From positions 1 through 64,000 of the forward strand of contig JAKPPT010000115.1 of assembly GCA_029547205.1 (NCBI GenBank): a DNA stretch of 64,000 nt. The letters are read 5' to 3'. The notes under the pieces are model-generated. The model worked only from the letters and a program-made list of their open reading frames with translations, did not search any database and was not told where the DNA came from. The DNA is from Spirochaetota bacterium. Its GTDB lineage: Bacteria; Spirochaetota; Spirochaetia; Treponematales; UBA12059. A program made the translations under genes and the position numbers. Positions 34,804-42,907 of the stretch are shown here, piece by piece; position 1 is the stretch's first letter, and each line of letters begins with the position of its first letter.

Positions 34804-35781
34804 TCATTCATGACCAACAAAAGCTTTAACATATTGCAATCGATAATACGCATCACGTTCTTTTGCATTTTGCGCTGCAAGTCTTCCTTTTAATGATGCA
34901 ATCGATGCTATATTGTGCTTTTTAAGCAAGTTTATTAAACCATCGATGATGCTGCCTACAACTGTAAAACCTTTTGCATACAGCACTGAACAGAGCTCAA
35001 CAACAGATGCTCCAGCAGCAACCATCTTTAGAACTGTTTCTTCATCGTAAATACCACCTGATGCAGCAAAATCAACATCGATCTGTCCTTTAAGGAGGGC
35101 TATCCACCGCATACTTTCATGATACAACTCCGGACTGCTCTTTATTGGTCCAGATGTAAGCGCTAACGTATCGAGGTTTAAATCAAGCCGGTAGAATCGA
35201 TTAAAAAGCACAAGGCCTTTTGCCCCAACTTGAGCAATACGCTTTGCAAGGAGTCCCGGGTTTGTAAACTGTGAACCTATTTTAACTGCTATTGGCATTT
35301 TAGTGGATGCACAAACCTGTTCAACGATTGTAATGATGTTATTTTCTATTTCTACTGATGTTTCATCAATCGTTTTAGGAAGCCGCCCAATATTGAGTTC
35401 AAGAGCATCAGCACCAGCAAGCTCCACTTTTTTTGCAAAATCCTGCCACTGCCCGCTATGTGAACAATTGATACTCGCAATAATCGGTAAGCCGGTTTCC
35501 TTTTTGCTTTGTTCTATAAGCTTCAGATAATCGGAGGCAGATGCTTCCTTATTCATTGCTTCTATCCATGCTTGCGCACCGGGATCCCAAGCAAAAGCTT
35601 CTGTCATACTTCCAGTCTCTGCAGCTATTTGTTCTTCAAAAAGACTCTTAAGCACAATTGCTGAAACACCAGCAGATGCAAGTTTCTTAATGGAATCCAA
35701 CTTCCCGGTTAATCCTGATGAAGCCGCAATAAGCGGATGCTTCAATGTGAGACCTAAATACCGTGTTGTAAGATCAATCAT
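34804..35781 (-). CDS. dihydroorotate-dehydrogenase-like FMN protein
   Basis: A 325-aa TIM-barrel flavoprotein. The start MIDLTTRYLGLTLKHPLIAASSGLT, PIIASINCSHSGQW, ADALELNIG, MPIAVKIGSQFTN, GAKGLVLFNRFYR and DFAASGGIYDEETVLKMVAAGASVVELCSVLY correspond to strands of the DHOD fold that bind FMN and the substrate phosphate region. The orotate-specific active-site Ser/Cys loop reads NCSHSGQ. Proteins of this subgroup are often annotated dihydroorotate dehydrogenase-like; whether orotate is the substrate is open, and no other pyrimidine gene is near. The ribosome site AAGGAG is good. Confidence 0.85.
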   Translation of the reverse strand: MIDLTTRYLGLTLKHPLIAASSGLTGKLDSIKKLASAGVSAIVLKSLFEEQIAAETGSMTEAFAWDPGAQAWIEAMNKEASASDYLKLIEQSKKETGLPIIASINCSHSGQWQDFAKKVELAGADALELNIGRLPKTIDETSVEIENNIITIVEQVCASTKMPIAVKIGSQFTNPGLLAKRIAQVGAKGLVLFNRFYRLDLNLDTLALTSGPIKSSPELYHESMRWIALLKGQIDVDFAASGGIYDEETVLKMVAAGASVVELCSVLYAKGFTVVGSIIDGLINLLKKHNIASIASLKGRLAAQNAKERDAYYRLQYVKAFVGHE

Positions 35782-35892
35782 ACGTACTCCTTGTAATCAG
35801 CCTGTCATAACTGTTATAGCATTTTAAATATAAGATATCATAGAGTTGCTTTTTGTCAAAGAAAATCATATCAAAATAATTATTGATAACTG

Positions 35893-36291
35893 TTATACCG
35901 TTCCGGTTTTTTTGGCTAATTTTTCTTTAAATTTAGCAATATCAATAATAGCGCGAATATGTGTTCCCTCTCCTATTTTTTCTTTCTCATCATATGCTTC
36001 TACAGTAAAATGCAGCATTTTACCATCAATCTTAACAAGCTTTGCTTCGGCTCTCACCTTCATGCCCAGCGGTGTTGCGGCCAGATGTTTAACATCAAGA
36101 TGATACCCTACTGTTACCTGATTGGGACCAAGCAGATGATCAACCGCATTGAGTGCTGCTTCTTCCATAGCTAGTACCATCATCGGTGTTGCAAAAACTG
36201 GAACACCACCTGAACCAAGATGCTGAGCTGTGTGTTTTTCTTCAACTACCAATTCCCTCTTGCCAGTAAGCCCTTCGTGCAAATTTTCCAT
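35893..36291 (-). CDS. hotdog-fold thioesterase, FlK (fluoroacetyl-CoA thioesterase)-like
   Basis: A 132-aa hotdog thioesterase. Start 36291 chosen because AAAGGAG precedes it. The family triad can be read: Thr/Glu in VFATPMMVLAMEEAALN and His in VGYHLDVKHLAATPLG. The last strand includes GEGTHIRAIIDI. FlK-like proteins hydrolyse small acyl-CoAs; many genomes carry them without any fluoroacetate metabolism, so acyl-CoA clean-up is the sober call. It sits between a DHOD-like gene and a ferredoxin gene on the same strand (gaps 111 and 39 bases). Confidence 0.82.
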   Translation of the reverse strand: MENLHEGLTGKRELVVEEKHTAQHLGSGGVPVFATPMMVLAMEEAALNAVDHLLGPNQVTVGYHLDVKHLAATPLGMKVRAEAKLVKIDGKMLHFTVEAYDEKEKIGEGTHIRAIIDIAKFKEKLAKKTGTV

Positions 36292-36330
36292 AACGTTATC
36301 TCCTTTTTCCATTGTTTGATCAGAACTTAT

Positions 36331-36636
36331 TTATTTACGATTATAGTTAACCTGTACCTTGATTGGCGCCATTGGGAAAAGCTGGCATGCAAGCCGTTCA
36401 TCTGAATCCGCATTGATTTTTTCCAGCAATGACGCTTCACGAACTCCTTTAGGTGCTGCTTTTCCTGCAAGTACTTTGACACGACAAGTACCGCACTGAG
36501 CCTTGCCACCGCAATCATGACGTATGTATGCGGTATTACGCATTGCTGCAACCAGCAGTGAATTTTGTACTGTGATGCTAAAGGTTACTGTTGAACCGTC
36601 TGCATATACAAGCTGCACAGGAAAAGCTATTCCCAT
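36331..36636 (-). CDS. plant-type 2Fe-2S ferredoxin
   Basis: A 101-aa ferredoxin. The cluster ligands are Cys42, Cys48 and Cys51 (DCGGKAQCGTC) and Cys84 (RLACQLF), the standard C-x5-C-x2-C...C pattern of the beta-grasp ferredoxins. The start is inside the last 10 bases of the GGDEF gene (overlap 36627-36636), so translation is coupled. A redox partner is not obvious; the DHOD-like flavoprotein downstream is one candidate. Confidence 0.9.
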   Translation of the reverse strand: MGIAFPVQLVYADGSTVTFSITVQNSLLVAAMRNTAYIRHDCGGKAQCGTCRVKVLAGKAAPKGVREASLLEKINADSDERLACQLFPMAPIKVQVNYNRK

Positions 36637-37667
36637 ACGGAAACCCGGTTTTTCCCTTCCTGTTTAGAACGGTATAGTGCTTTATCTGCCCTATCAATGA
36701 GATATTTAGCAGAAATGTCTAAGTTCTGATCATAACAGGCAACACCGAGCGAAATAGTAACTGAAAGTTTAAAATTTTCATACTCAGTAACAGTACTTTC
36801 TACTTTGCTACGGATTCGCTCCGCAATCAATTTTGCCTGTTTGGGTGTAGTATTAGGCAGCATAATGCAAAACTCTTCGCCACCATACCGTGCCGCAATA
36901 TCAGTAGGTCGTATGAGCTGCTGAATGATTTGGGCAACCTCTTTTAATACAAGATCACCGCAGTTATGGCCATAGGTATCATTAAAATGCTTAAAATTAT
37001 CAATATCAGTCATGATTACACAGAGTGGTTGATTATTGAGCACGCTCTGTTCCATTTTTTCCATGAGTACTGTATAAAAATAATGCTTGAGCCTGAGTTT
37101 TGTCATCATGTCGGTAGTGGTCATTTCAAATAAAAACGCATTATTGATAGCTATCGCAGCAAGTGTAGCAATGTTAATAATGTATTCCTTTTCATAAGCA
37201 GTAAATTCAGTACCGAGGATTTGGTCACCCAATATAATCAATCCATTTATTACACCTTTTGTCTTTAAAGGAACCAGTAAACTTGGATTAAGTGTTACCA
37301 ATACATCAAGACCGCCATAATTCCCAAGAATATTTTTTACTTCTTGCAGTGTATAGCAATGGTAGTCTTTTGAAAACAATTTTATGGCAGGAATATCTTC
37401 CGGTAAGGAATAATCAAGACCTTGAACCAGCTCAAATCCTTTATAGTTCCTGTGCAGACTAAAACAGGTTGAATCTATTCCCTTTTTAGCATAGAGAGCA
37501 GCTTTTAATACCTTCATCTGCCCCATGATCGTATATAAAATCGAATCAATGAGTATGTGATAGTCTAATGTAGAATTAAGGCTTTTTGAAATTTCTAGAA
37601 GCTGTTTTAGATCAAAAATCTGCTTTTCTAATTCTTCTTGATAATTCTCTTTTTGTTGTTCAGCCAT
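36627..37667 (-). CDS. GAF-GGDEF diguanylate cyclase
   Basis: A 346-aa cytosolic c-di-GMP synthase. A coiled start (QEELEKQIFDLKQLLEI) leads into a GAF domain (about 30-175), then the cyclase domain (about 180-346). The active site is GGEEF (about 258-262) and the inhibitory I-site RPTD lies at the correct distance upstream, so product inhibition should work here, in contrast with the REC-PAS-GGDEF-EAL protein at 17621. There is no membrane segment. Its ligand is unknown. It heads the four-gene minus-strand cluster ending at 34804. Confidence 0.9.
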   Translation of the reverse strand: MAEQQKENYQEELEKQIFDLKQLLEISKSLNSTLDYHILIDSILYTIMGQMKVLKAALYAKKGIDSTCFSLHRNYKGFELVQGLDYSLPEDIPAIKLFSKDYHCYTLQEVKNILGNYGGLDVLVTLNPSLLVPLKTKGVINGLIILGDQILGTEFTAYEKEYIINIATLAAIAINNAFLFEMTTTDMMTKLRLKHYFYTVLMEKMEQSVLNNQPLCVIMTDIDNFKHFNDTYGHNCGDLVLKEVAQIIQQLIRPTDIAARYGGEEFCIMLPNTTPKQAKLIAERIRSKVESTVTEYENFKLSVTISLGVACYDQNLDISAKYLIDRADKALYRSKQEGKNRVSVWE

Positions 37668-37839
37668 GGTCTGTAATACTTACTCCATTCCAACAGTATA
37701 CATATATTATAACACATACTGCTATGATTATAATAGTCGGAATAAAATCAACCCGATATAAATAGAAGTAGTTTTTTAATTATATCGTTATTATGTTGAA
37801 AATTCAAATAAATTGAAAAATTGTTTTGAACAGCGAAGG

Positions 37840-38010
37840 GAGATGGTCGAGCACCCAAAGGTTAACCTGCAGGGACATGGCCACGCACCCAGGGATTAAG
37901 TAGACAAGGACATGGCCACGCACCCAGGGATTAAGTAGACAGGGACATGGCCACGCACCCAGGGATTAAACTGCAGTGACATGGCCGATCCCCCGGGGAT
38001 TAAACTGCGA
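37840..38010. repeat. 34-35 bp tandem repeat array, five units
   Basis: The block CATGGCCACGCACCCAGGGA recurs with starts at 37876, 37911 and 37946 (period exactly 35), flanked by diverged units at 37842 and 37980 (spacing 34). The two central units are identical; outer units are degraded. Each unit contains ATGGCCAC..., opening a mini-frame of 8-13 codons ending in TAG or TGA. The array is G/C-rich against an A/T-rich background and lies 210-380 bases upstream of the SDR gene. Confidence 0.9.
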
Positions 38011-38135
38011 TATATCTCATGATATCTTTGTACCGATTATAGTGCTGAGTGCTTCAATAAACCAGATACTGAGCTGCTTTTATTAAAAATTGTTCCGGTG
38101 ACAAGCTCTGTGCACTGTTCAAAAAATCGATAAAA

Positions 38136-38169
38136 ACTACTTGTTTTATGCCAGAACAAGTAGTATACT
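38136..38169 (+). promoter_or_regulatory. promoter of the SDR gene, overlapping an inverted repeat
   Basis: TTGTTT (38141-38146), a 17-base spacer and TATACT (38164-38169). The same stretch holds a 10-bp perfect inverted repeat ACTACTTGTT / AACAAGTAGT (38136-38145 and 38155-38164, loop 9), which could be a second regulator site over the -35 box. Confidence 0.6.
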
Positions 38170-38173
38170 AATA

Positions 38174-38191
38174 AATGAACGAACGTTCATT
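38174..38191 (+). promoter_or_regulatory. TetR-type operator at the SDR transcription start
   Basis: AATGAACGAACGTTCATT: two perfect 8-base arms around AA. GAACG/CGTTC palindromes of this size are typical TetR-family operators. It covers the expected transcription start just behind the -10 box, the position for repression. A TetR gene lies 3.5 kb away (41669-42256). Confidence 0.65.
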
Positions 38192-38220
38192 TTATATATA
38201 ATTGTATAGAGGAGGTTTTT

Positions 38221-39360
38221 ATGTGTCAAAAGAATCAAAAGGGACAGACCTCAGGAATAACTTCAAAAACCGTAGCAGGGACTAAAGCTATATGCACACC
38301 CCAACAAACCAGTACTGCAACTACCGTATTGGTCACAGGGGCATTTGGCAATGTCGGGCAAAGTGTGCTGGCCGCGCTCAATGAACCTAAAACATGGCAA
38401 ATTGATACAATACCAGCAGCGATGCGCGCAAAACTTACTGAAGAGGGACTTACTATTCGAGTTCTCGATGTACCAAATACAAAAAATCGAAAACTCGCAC
38501 GAAAATTACAAAAAAAGATCCCCATGGAAATCATTTGGGGAAGCATAAACGATGAACAAACAGTACAGCAGGCACTCTCCGGTGTCAGTGTTGTTATTCA
38601 TCTTGCAGCTATAATTCCACCACTTTCAAACGCTATGCCTGAACTTGCCTATACAATAAACGTAGAGGGGACAGACCTGCTAATCAAGCTCATGCAGGCT
38701 CAAACTAATCCACCCAAACTCGTTTTTTCGTCTTCTGTGGCTGTATATGGTGACCGGGTTGATAACTTTTACATTCGCACAGATGATCCGCTTGCTCCCT
38801 GCGATGATGATGCATACGCCCACCACAAGGTAGCCTGTGAGTCGATGATTCGCACAAGCAGCTTATCATGGGTAATCTGCCGGCTCTCATATATCGTATG
38901 GAGAAAAAAGCTTTTCATGGACCCGCTCATGTTTCGAATGCCTCTTGAAACACATCTGGAAGTATGTCACACCCTGGATACTGGACTCGCTCTCGCTCGA
39001 GCGGGTTTTGTTCCAGAAGCAGAGGGACAGACCTTAAACCTGGGCGGCGGGGTTTCATGCAGAACCACCTATGGTGAATATCTTGATAAAATGTTTAAAC
39101 TGTTTGGTTTAGGAGGCGCAGGATTTCTACCGCGTGAGGCTTTTTCTAAAAAAGGATACCATTGCGGTTTTATGGATACTGAAAAAGCGGAAGCCCTGCT
39201 TCAATTTCAGCACCATACTCTCGAGGATTACTATGCTGAGGTTCGAGAAGAAACACGCATGAAAAGGTTCTGGGTAGCTCTCGCGCGAAAGAGCGCACAA
39301 GCATGGCTCATTGCGCAATCACCTTTCTTAAGAGCACGGAAGCTGGTACCAAATTTGTAA
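38221..39360 (+). CDS. extended SDR family NAD(P)-dependent epimerase/dehydratase-like protein
   Basis: A 379-aa Rossmann enzyme with a polar 35-residue extension at the start (MCQKNQKGQTSGITSKTVAG...). The nucleotide motif is VLVTGAFGNVGQSV (about 37-50), followed by VVIHLAAIIPP, FSSSVAVYGD, the catalytic YAHHK (YxxxK) and WVICRLSYIV. The carboxy end (about 290-379) carries GYHCGFMDTEKAEALL and a basic tail. The ligand is unknown. GAGGAGG is the ribosome site. Three copies of GGGACAGACCT lie within the gene in different reading frames (38241, 38668, 39024), an oddity. The operator at 38174 suggests substrate-induced expression. Confidence 0.85.
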   Translation: MCQKNQKGQTSGITSKTVAGTKAICTPQQTSTATTVLVTGAFGNVGQSVLAALNEPKTWQIDTIPAAMRAKLTEEGLTIRVLDVPNTKNRKLARKLQKKIPMEIIWGSINDEQTVQQALSGVSVVIHLAAIIPPLSNAMPELAYTINVEGTDLLIKLMQAQTNPPKLVFSSSVAVYGDRVDNFYIRTDDPLAPCDDDAYAHHKVACESMIRTSSLSWVICRLSYIVWRKKLFMDPLMFRMPLETHLEVCHTLDTGLALARAGFVPEAEGQTLNLGGGVSCRTTYGEYLDKMFKLFGLGGAGFLPREAFSKKGYHCGFMDTEKAEALLQFQHHTLEDYYAEVREETRMKRFWVALARKSAQAWLIAQSPFLRARKLVPNL

Positions 39361-39454
39361 ATGTAACGACAGCATAAATGCTCACAATAGCCAGCGGTAC
39401 CGTAACACAGAGCGAGTAGTGCTCCGTGTACAGTACACTACGATTATGGGTTAA

Positions 39455-40471
39455 TCAAAACTTAAAAACAGTATGGACTATTTGTTTAGTTTCAATATTA
39501 AAGTAAGAAATGGACCACCTAGCAGGATCTACATAATAATCATAGCTAATAAACCAATAGTAGTTTTTATACAATCCGACAGGTACATAAACTCCATAGA
39601 CATTATTATATGTTTTTTGAATTGCTGCGACCGTATCCTTTGCCTGAATCGTTGCTAAAATAGTTTCTTTCCCATCATATGCAGGAATATACAGACTGTT
39701 ATCAAAATAGAAACCCGAACCATACCAGCAGACTGGAAGGCTTGCTGAATTCAAGGATAGAGTAATTGCAGGCTTATAGTTATTCTTTTCATAAGGGACA
39801 TAGTATATATCGAGCCGATGTTTGGCTTTTGTTTGTGCGCTTTCATAAATATACGCTCCAGCACCTGCAACGATTATTTTAAGAAAAGATTTTTCTTTGC
39901 TTACTTGCAATAGTAATTGCGGCTTTTGCCCTGGAACGCACCAATACACATAATTAAACCTATCATCTTTGCTGCCACCAGCAAGTAATACTCCAGATGA
40001 AGTAATGAGGCAATCTGAAATGAAGAGATCTATTTTCCATGATGCCAAACCAAAAAGATTATATTTATTCTTAATTTGATATAAAGAATAAGTAAAACCA
40101 TTTTCCCAGTTTCGCGATACTCCAAGAACCACGTCAGCATGAACCCATACTGACGATCCCGGCATTGGAAATTCCTTAATGACATCCAGGTTTTTATCAA
40201 CAATAAATAATTTTTGCTTTACGCTATCCCAATAAATAAACTCTGTGCTCTTTGAGCCTGGGAGAACACCAAAGGCTCGCTGGTTTACCGTGCACGGAAG
40301 AACACCAATAGGCATAATCGATTCAGTTACTATAAACAATTTATTCTGAATCACAGCATATAGTGGTACTGTTTGCTCTGAAGCATTTTGGGCTAAACAC
40401 TGTAAACTATTTACCCATAAAAAAACGATTGTAAATATCAAAGTTAAAAGTACAATTAATGGCTTTTTCAA
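39455..40471 (-). CDS. exported protein of unknown function, beta-propeller-like
   Basis: A 338-aa protein with a signal peptide (MKKPLIVLLTLIFTIVFLWVNSLQCLAQ, cleavage after LAQ). The mature part repeats a pattern of short strands with Tyr/Trp (LYAVIQNKLFIVTES, FIYWDSVKQKLFIVDKN, NYVYWCVPGQKPQLLLQ, LDIYYVPYEKNNYKPAITL), as in beta-propeller or WD-like sensors. No catalytic motif and no family I recognise. It follows the papain-like lipoprotein gene on the same strand, with a hairpin between them. Confidence 0.65.
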   Translation of the reverse strand: MKKPLIVLLTLIFTIVFLWVNSLQCLAQNASEQTVPLYAVIQNKLFIVTESIMPIGVLPCTVNQRAFGVLPGSKSTEFIYWDSVKQKLFIVDKNLDVIKEFPMPGSSVWVHADVVLGVSRNWENGFTYSLYQIKNKYNLFGLASWKIDLFISDCLITSSGVLLAGGSKDDRFNYVYWCVPGQKPQLLLQVSKEKSFLKIIVAGAGAYIYESAQTKAKHRLDIYYVPYEKNNYKPAITLSLNSASLPVCWYGSGFYFDNSLYIPAYDGKETILATIQAKDTVAAIQKTYNNVYGVYVPVGLYKNYYWFISYDYYVDPARWSISYFNIETKQIVHTVFKF

Positions 40472-40510
40472 ACTTCAGTTCCTATACTAGGCGCTATTAA
40501 ACTAAATCGA

Positions 40511-40537
40511 GGGGCAGATTGCTAAAACTTCTGCCCC
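40511..40537 (-). terminator. hairpin downstream of the papain-like lipoprotein gene
   Basis: GGGGCAGA / TCTGCCCC form an 8-bp stem with an 11-base loop, 63 bases beyond the gene stop on the minus strand. The T-run after it is poor. Confidence 0.45.
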
Positions 40538-40599
40538 CCATGTTTGCTGTTTGCAAAATTTTTGTAACCGAAAAATTAGGTTTTGTGCCCTGTCAATAA

Positions 40600-41514
40600 T
40601 TATTCACGAATAGCTTCGAATACTTTTCTGAGATAAGGTGAAAGCATAATTTCTTCTGCCATAACAATCTTGCTGCGAGCATCATTAATATAAGCGTTTA
40701 CAGCTGCATTGACTTTAGAACTGTTAAAGAAATAGCGAACATTGTAATAGGCTTTAACAAGGCTATAGAGACCTGAAGTTGTAAAATCGACACGTGTATC
40801 ATTTGAATCAATATCGATACCATAGGTTTTATACATATACCAGACAACTTTTGTACAATACCACCAGTACGTATCCTCTTTTGTAACTACATTGAAAATA
40901 TCAACATAATTTTTAAAAAATCCATACTTTTGCTGATCTCCAGGCAGATCGCAGTAGTATGCAGCAGCCTGCTGAGCAGTATTTAATTTTTGCTGATTTA
41001 CAGAAAAGGTGGGTACAAATACAGCTGCATTTACTTTTTGCATCCAATCTTGAGCACTCTCCCAGCCTGCGCCTTTTGCCACTGCAGTTTCCAATGCCGG
41101 TGCACTGAGATTGTTTGGATCAAACTTGTCCAGATCGAGGACTGCACCATGATAGTATCCGCCAGGGAAATTTTTGGGTGCCACCCATGAAATAACAGAA
41201 CTTACAACACCATCAGTACCGCCAGAAAGATACACTGCCCCATCGCAGTTAAAAGGCATATTACTCAGGAGCGGATAGCTGCTCCCTCCTCCAAGCCTGC
41301 TCTGTGCTGGCTGCTGACTCAAATAGTCTTGTGCTAATGTGGTACCATATTTATTATCAAATGCTTCCATTGCACTCAAGGCGTTTTCAGTACCAAGGGC
41401 TTCAAGTACTTTTGCAAAATCAGCATCAAGATTTTGAGGTGCTGCAGGTTCCGGATTGATAGCACAACCAGCAATAAGCAGCACCACAACCAGCATGCTT
41501 GCTATGTATTTCAT
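40600..41514 (-). CDS. lipoprotein with YiiX-like (permuted NlpC/P60, papain-like) cysteine hydrolase fold
   Basis: A 304-aa lipoprotein: start at 41514 gives MKYIASMLVVVLLIAGC with a lipobox and Cys17. The enzymatic part resembles permuted NlpC/P60 proteins (YiiX/YebB group): a His block GGYYHGAVLDLDKF comes first and a Cys block YWWYCTKVVWYMYKTYGIDID comes later, the reverse of ordinary NlpC/P60 order. Such enzymes cut amide or ester bonds in the cell envelope or in lipids. The assignment rests on the block around CTKVVWYMYK..GID, which I recognise from that group. No partner genes. Confidence 0.7.
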   Translation of the reverse strand: MKYIASMLVVVLLIAGCAINPEPAAPQNLDADFAKVLEALGTENALSAMEAFDNKYGTTLAQDYLSQQPAQSRLGGGSSYPLLSNMPFNCDGAVYLSGGTDGVVSSVISWVAPKNFPGGYYHGAVLDLDKFDPNNLSAPALETAVAKGAGWESAQDWMQKVNAAVFVPTFSVNQQKLNTAQQAAAYYCDLPGDQQKYGFFKNYVDIFNVVTKEDTYWWYCTKVVWYMYKTYGIDIDSNDTRVDFTTSGLYSLVKAYYNVRYFFNSSKVNAAVNAYINDARSKIVMAEEIMLSPYLRKVFEAIRE

Positions 41515-41668
41515 GGGCTTACTCCTGTAATAGATAAAATTGCAGTGATTAACACCAACCACTTTAGCATTAATTTTACTACCAATTTATAAGCTGTTAA
41601 TAAAAAGCTGTCAATAAAATATTATTAAAATTCGGTGAAGCACGATATTATTTTCAAAGCGAAAAATA

Positions 41669-42256
41669 TTAAAGTGTAATATTGAAACCAGACTGTATCA
41701 TGAGTTTAATAAAATTAATAACATCACTTTCCTTGAGTGGAACAATGTCTTTTTGAATGAGTCGGACAGTATCGATAGTACCAAGAAAGAAGATAGTAAG
41801 AGCTGCCATTGTATCTTTAGGTGCCAGCACCGCACGGGAACCATGTTTTTGAGCGATATCAGCAAGAATATTTGCTATAAAATATGAAAGTCTATTCAAT
41901 TTATCTGCCAGATTGATAAACCTGATTCCATCAGTAAGAATCAGCGTAATAAGCTCTGTATCATTAAAGAGTTCTGGTAAAAAAATAGTAACTATTATTT
42001 CAAGTTTTTTCTCAGGATCTGTTACGTTTGCACAGGCATCTTCGAGCCTGTTCATAAAATCTTCCCAGCCTTCCTCAATCGCAGCAATAAGAATGTGATC
42101 TTTGCTCTTAAAATAGGTATAAATAGTACCAGCTGGTATATCAAGTTCCTTGATTATATCGGAAATGCTCGTGCCATGGTACCCTTTTTCTGCAAACAAT
42201 TTTTTTGAAGTCTCAAGGATTGCTGTGCGTTTTGTCTCATCACGTTCTCGAGCCAT
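41669..42256 (-). CDS. TetR family transcriptional regulator
   Basis: A 195-aa regulator. The helix-turn-helix is at the start: RTAILETSKKLFAEKGYHGTSISDIIKELDIPAGTIYTYFKSKDHIL (about 10-56). The ligand domain is all-helical and has no family I can name. It overlaps the asparaginase-domain gene by one base (TAATG), so the two are coupled. A candidate operator, AATGAACG-AA-CGTTCATT, lies at the SDR promoter (38174); no similar site is seen upstream of its own operon. Confidence 0.9.
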   Translation of the reverse strand: MARERDETKRTAILETSKKLFAEKGYHGTSISDIIKELDIPAGTIYTYFKSKDHILIAAIEEGWEDFMNRLEDACANVTDPEKKLEIIVTIFLPELFNDTELITLILTDGIRFINLADKLNRLSYFIANILADIAQKHGSRAVLAPKDTMAALTIFFLGTIDTVRLIQKDIVPLKESDVINFIKLMIQSGFNITL

Positions 42257-42759
42257 TAAGATTCCTTTAGCGGGCGGAATACACCGCGATCGTAATCTTT
42301 GCGAACATTATCCCACAAAAAAACTCTGCCATTCATAGCAACATACACACCATGCGGCAGAAGTCTCACGGAACCAAATGCGGTACCAAGATTAAACAGT
42401 GCATCAGAACCAGTTATTTTATATGGAATCATAGCACCGGTGAGTACAACTGTTTTTGGCAGGTTAAGCGGCCCAAGATATTTTGCTGTTTCTGCCATAC
42501 GATCAGTCCCATGAGTAATGATTATCCGTTCCTCTGGAGCAGCTTCAATTGCTTTTTGAATAACCTCTCGATGCTGATCAGTCATTTCAAGACTGTCAAT
42601 GAGCTGCAGCTGAGTAATAGCAACGGGACTCACAATGCGTACAAGCTTAAGAATTTCAGGAAGATGTGTTTCCCGAAAGGTGAGCATACCTTTTAATTCA
42701 TCATAGTATTTATCAAACGTTCCACCAGTGACAATTATGCGTATCGGATCATCATTCAT
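42256..42759 (-). CDS. small asparaginase-domain protein (amino-terminal domain only)
   Basis: A 167-aa protein matching only the first domain of L-asparaginases (usual length ~320-350). The two Thr motifs are present: IIVTGGTFDK (residues 8-17) and IIITHGTDRMAETAKYL (about 79-95), with KTVVLTGAMIPY following. The second domain, which completes the active site in ordinary enzymes, is absent, not frameshifted: the stop is clean and the TetR gene follows. Short asparaginase-domain proteins are known as a separate group with unclear activity; a ligand-sensing or weak amidase role is possible. Confidence 0.8.
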   Translation of the reverse strand: MNDDPIRIIVTGGTFDKYYDELKGMLTFRETHLPEILKLVRIVSPVAITQLQLIDSLEMTDQHREVIQKAIEAAPEERIIITHGTDRMAETAKYLGPLNLPKTVVLTGAMIPYKITGSDALFNLGTAFGSVRLLPHGVYVAMNGRVFLWDNVRKDYDRGVFRPLKES

Positions 42760-42830
42760 AGATCTTCCTCACTCAACAATGTTTTGTACTACAAGTATAC
42801 TATAAGTAAAACAGTGATGTCATCATCTAC

Positions 42831-42860
42831 TTGATAACGCTGTTTCAACAACAGTATAGT
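42831..42860 (+). promoter_or_regulatory. promoter of the gamma-carbonic-anhydrase-like gene
   Basis: TTGATA (42831-42836), 18 bases, TATAGT (42855-42860). Confidence 0.45.
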
Positions 42861-42907
42861 ACATTGTAGTATTAACCAGTCTGCATAAAAATATAGGAGC
42901 AGTGAAT

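Noticed and set aside
34736-34804. Search for a sigma factor or anti-sigma target beside the partner-switching operon
   Set aside because: The spacer is 67 bases with a hairpin; no coding room, and neighbours are metabolic genes.
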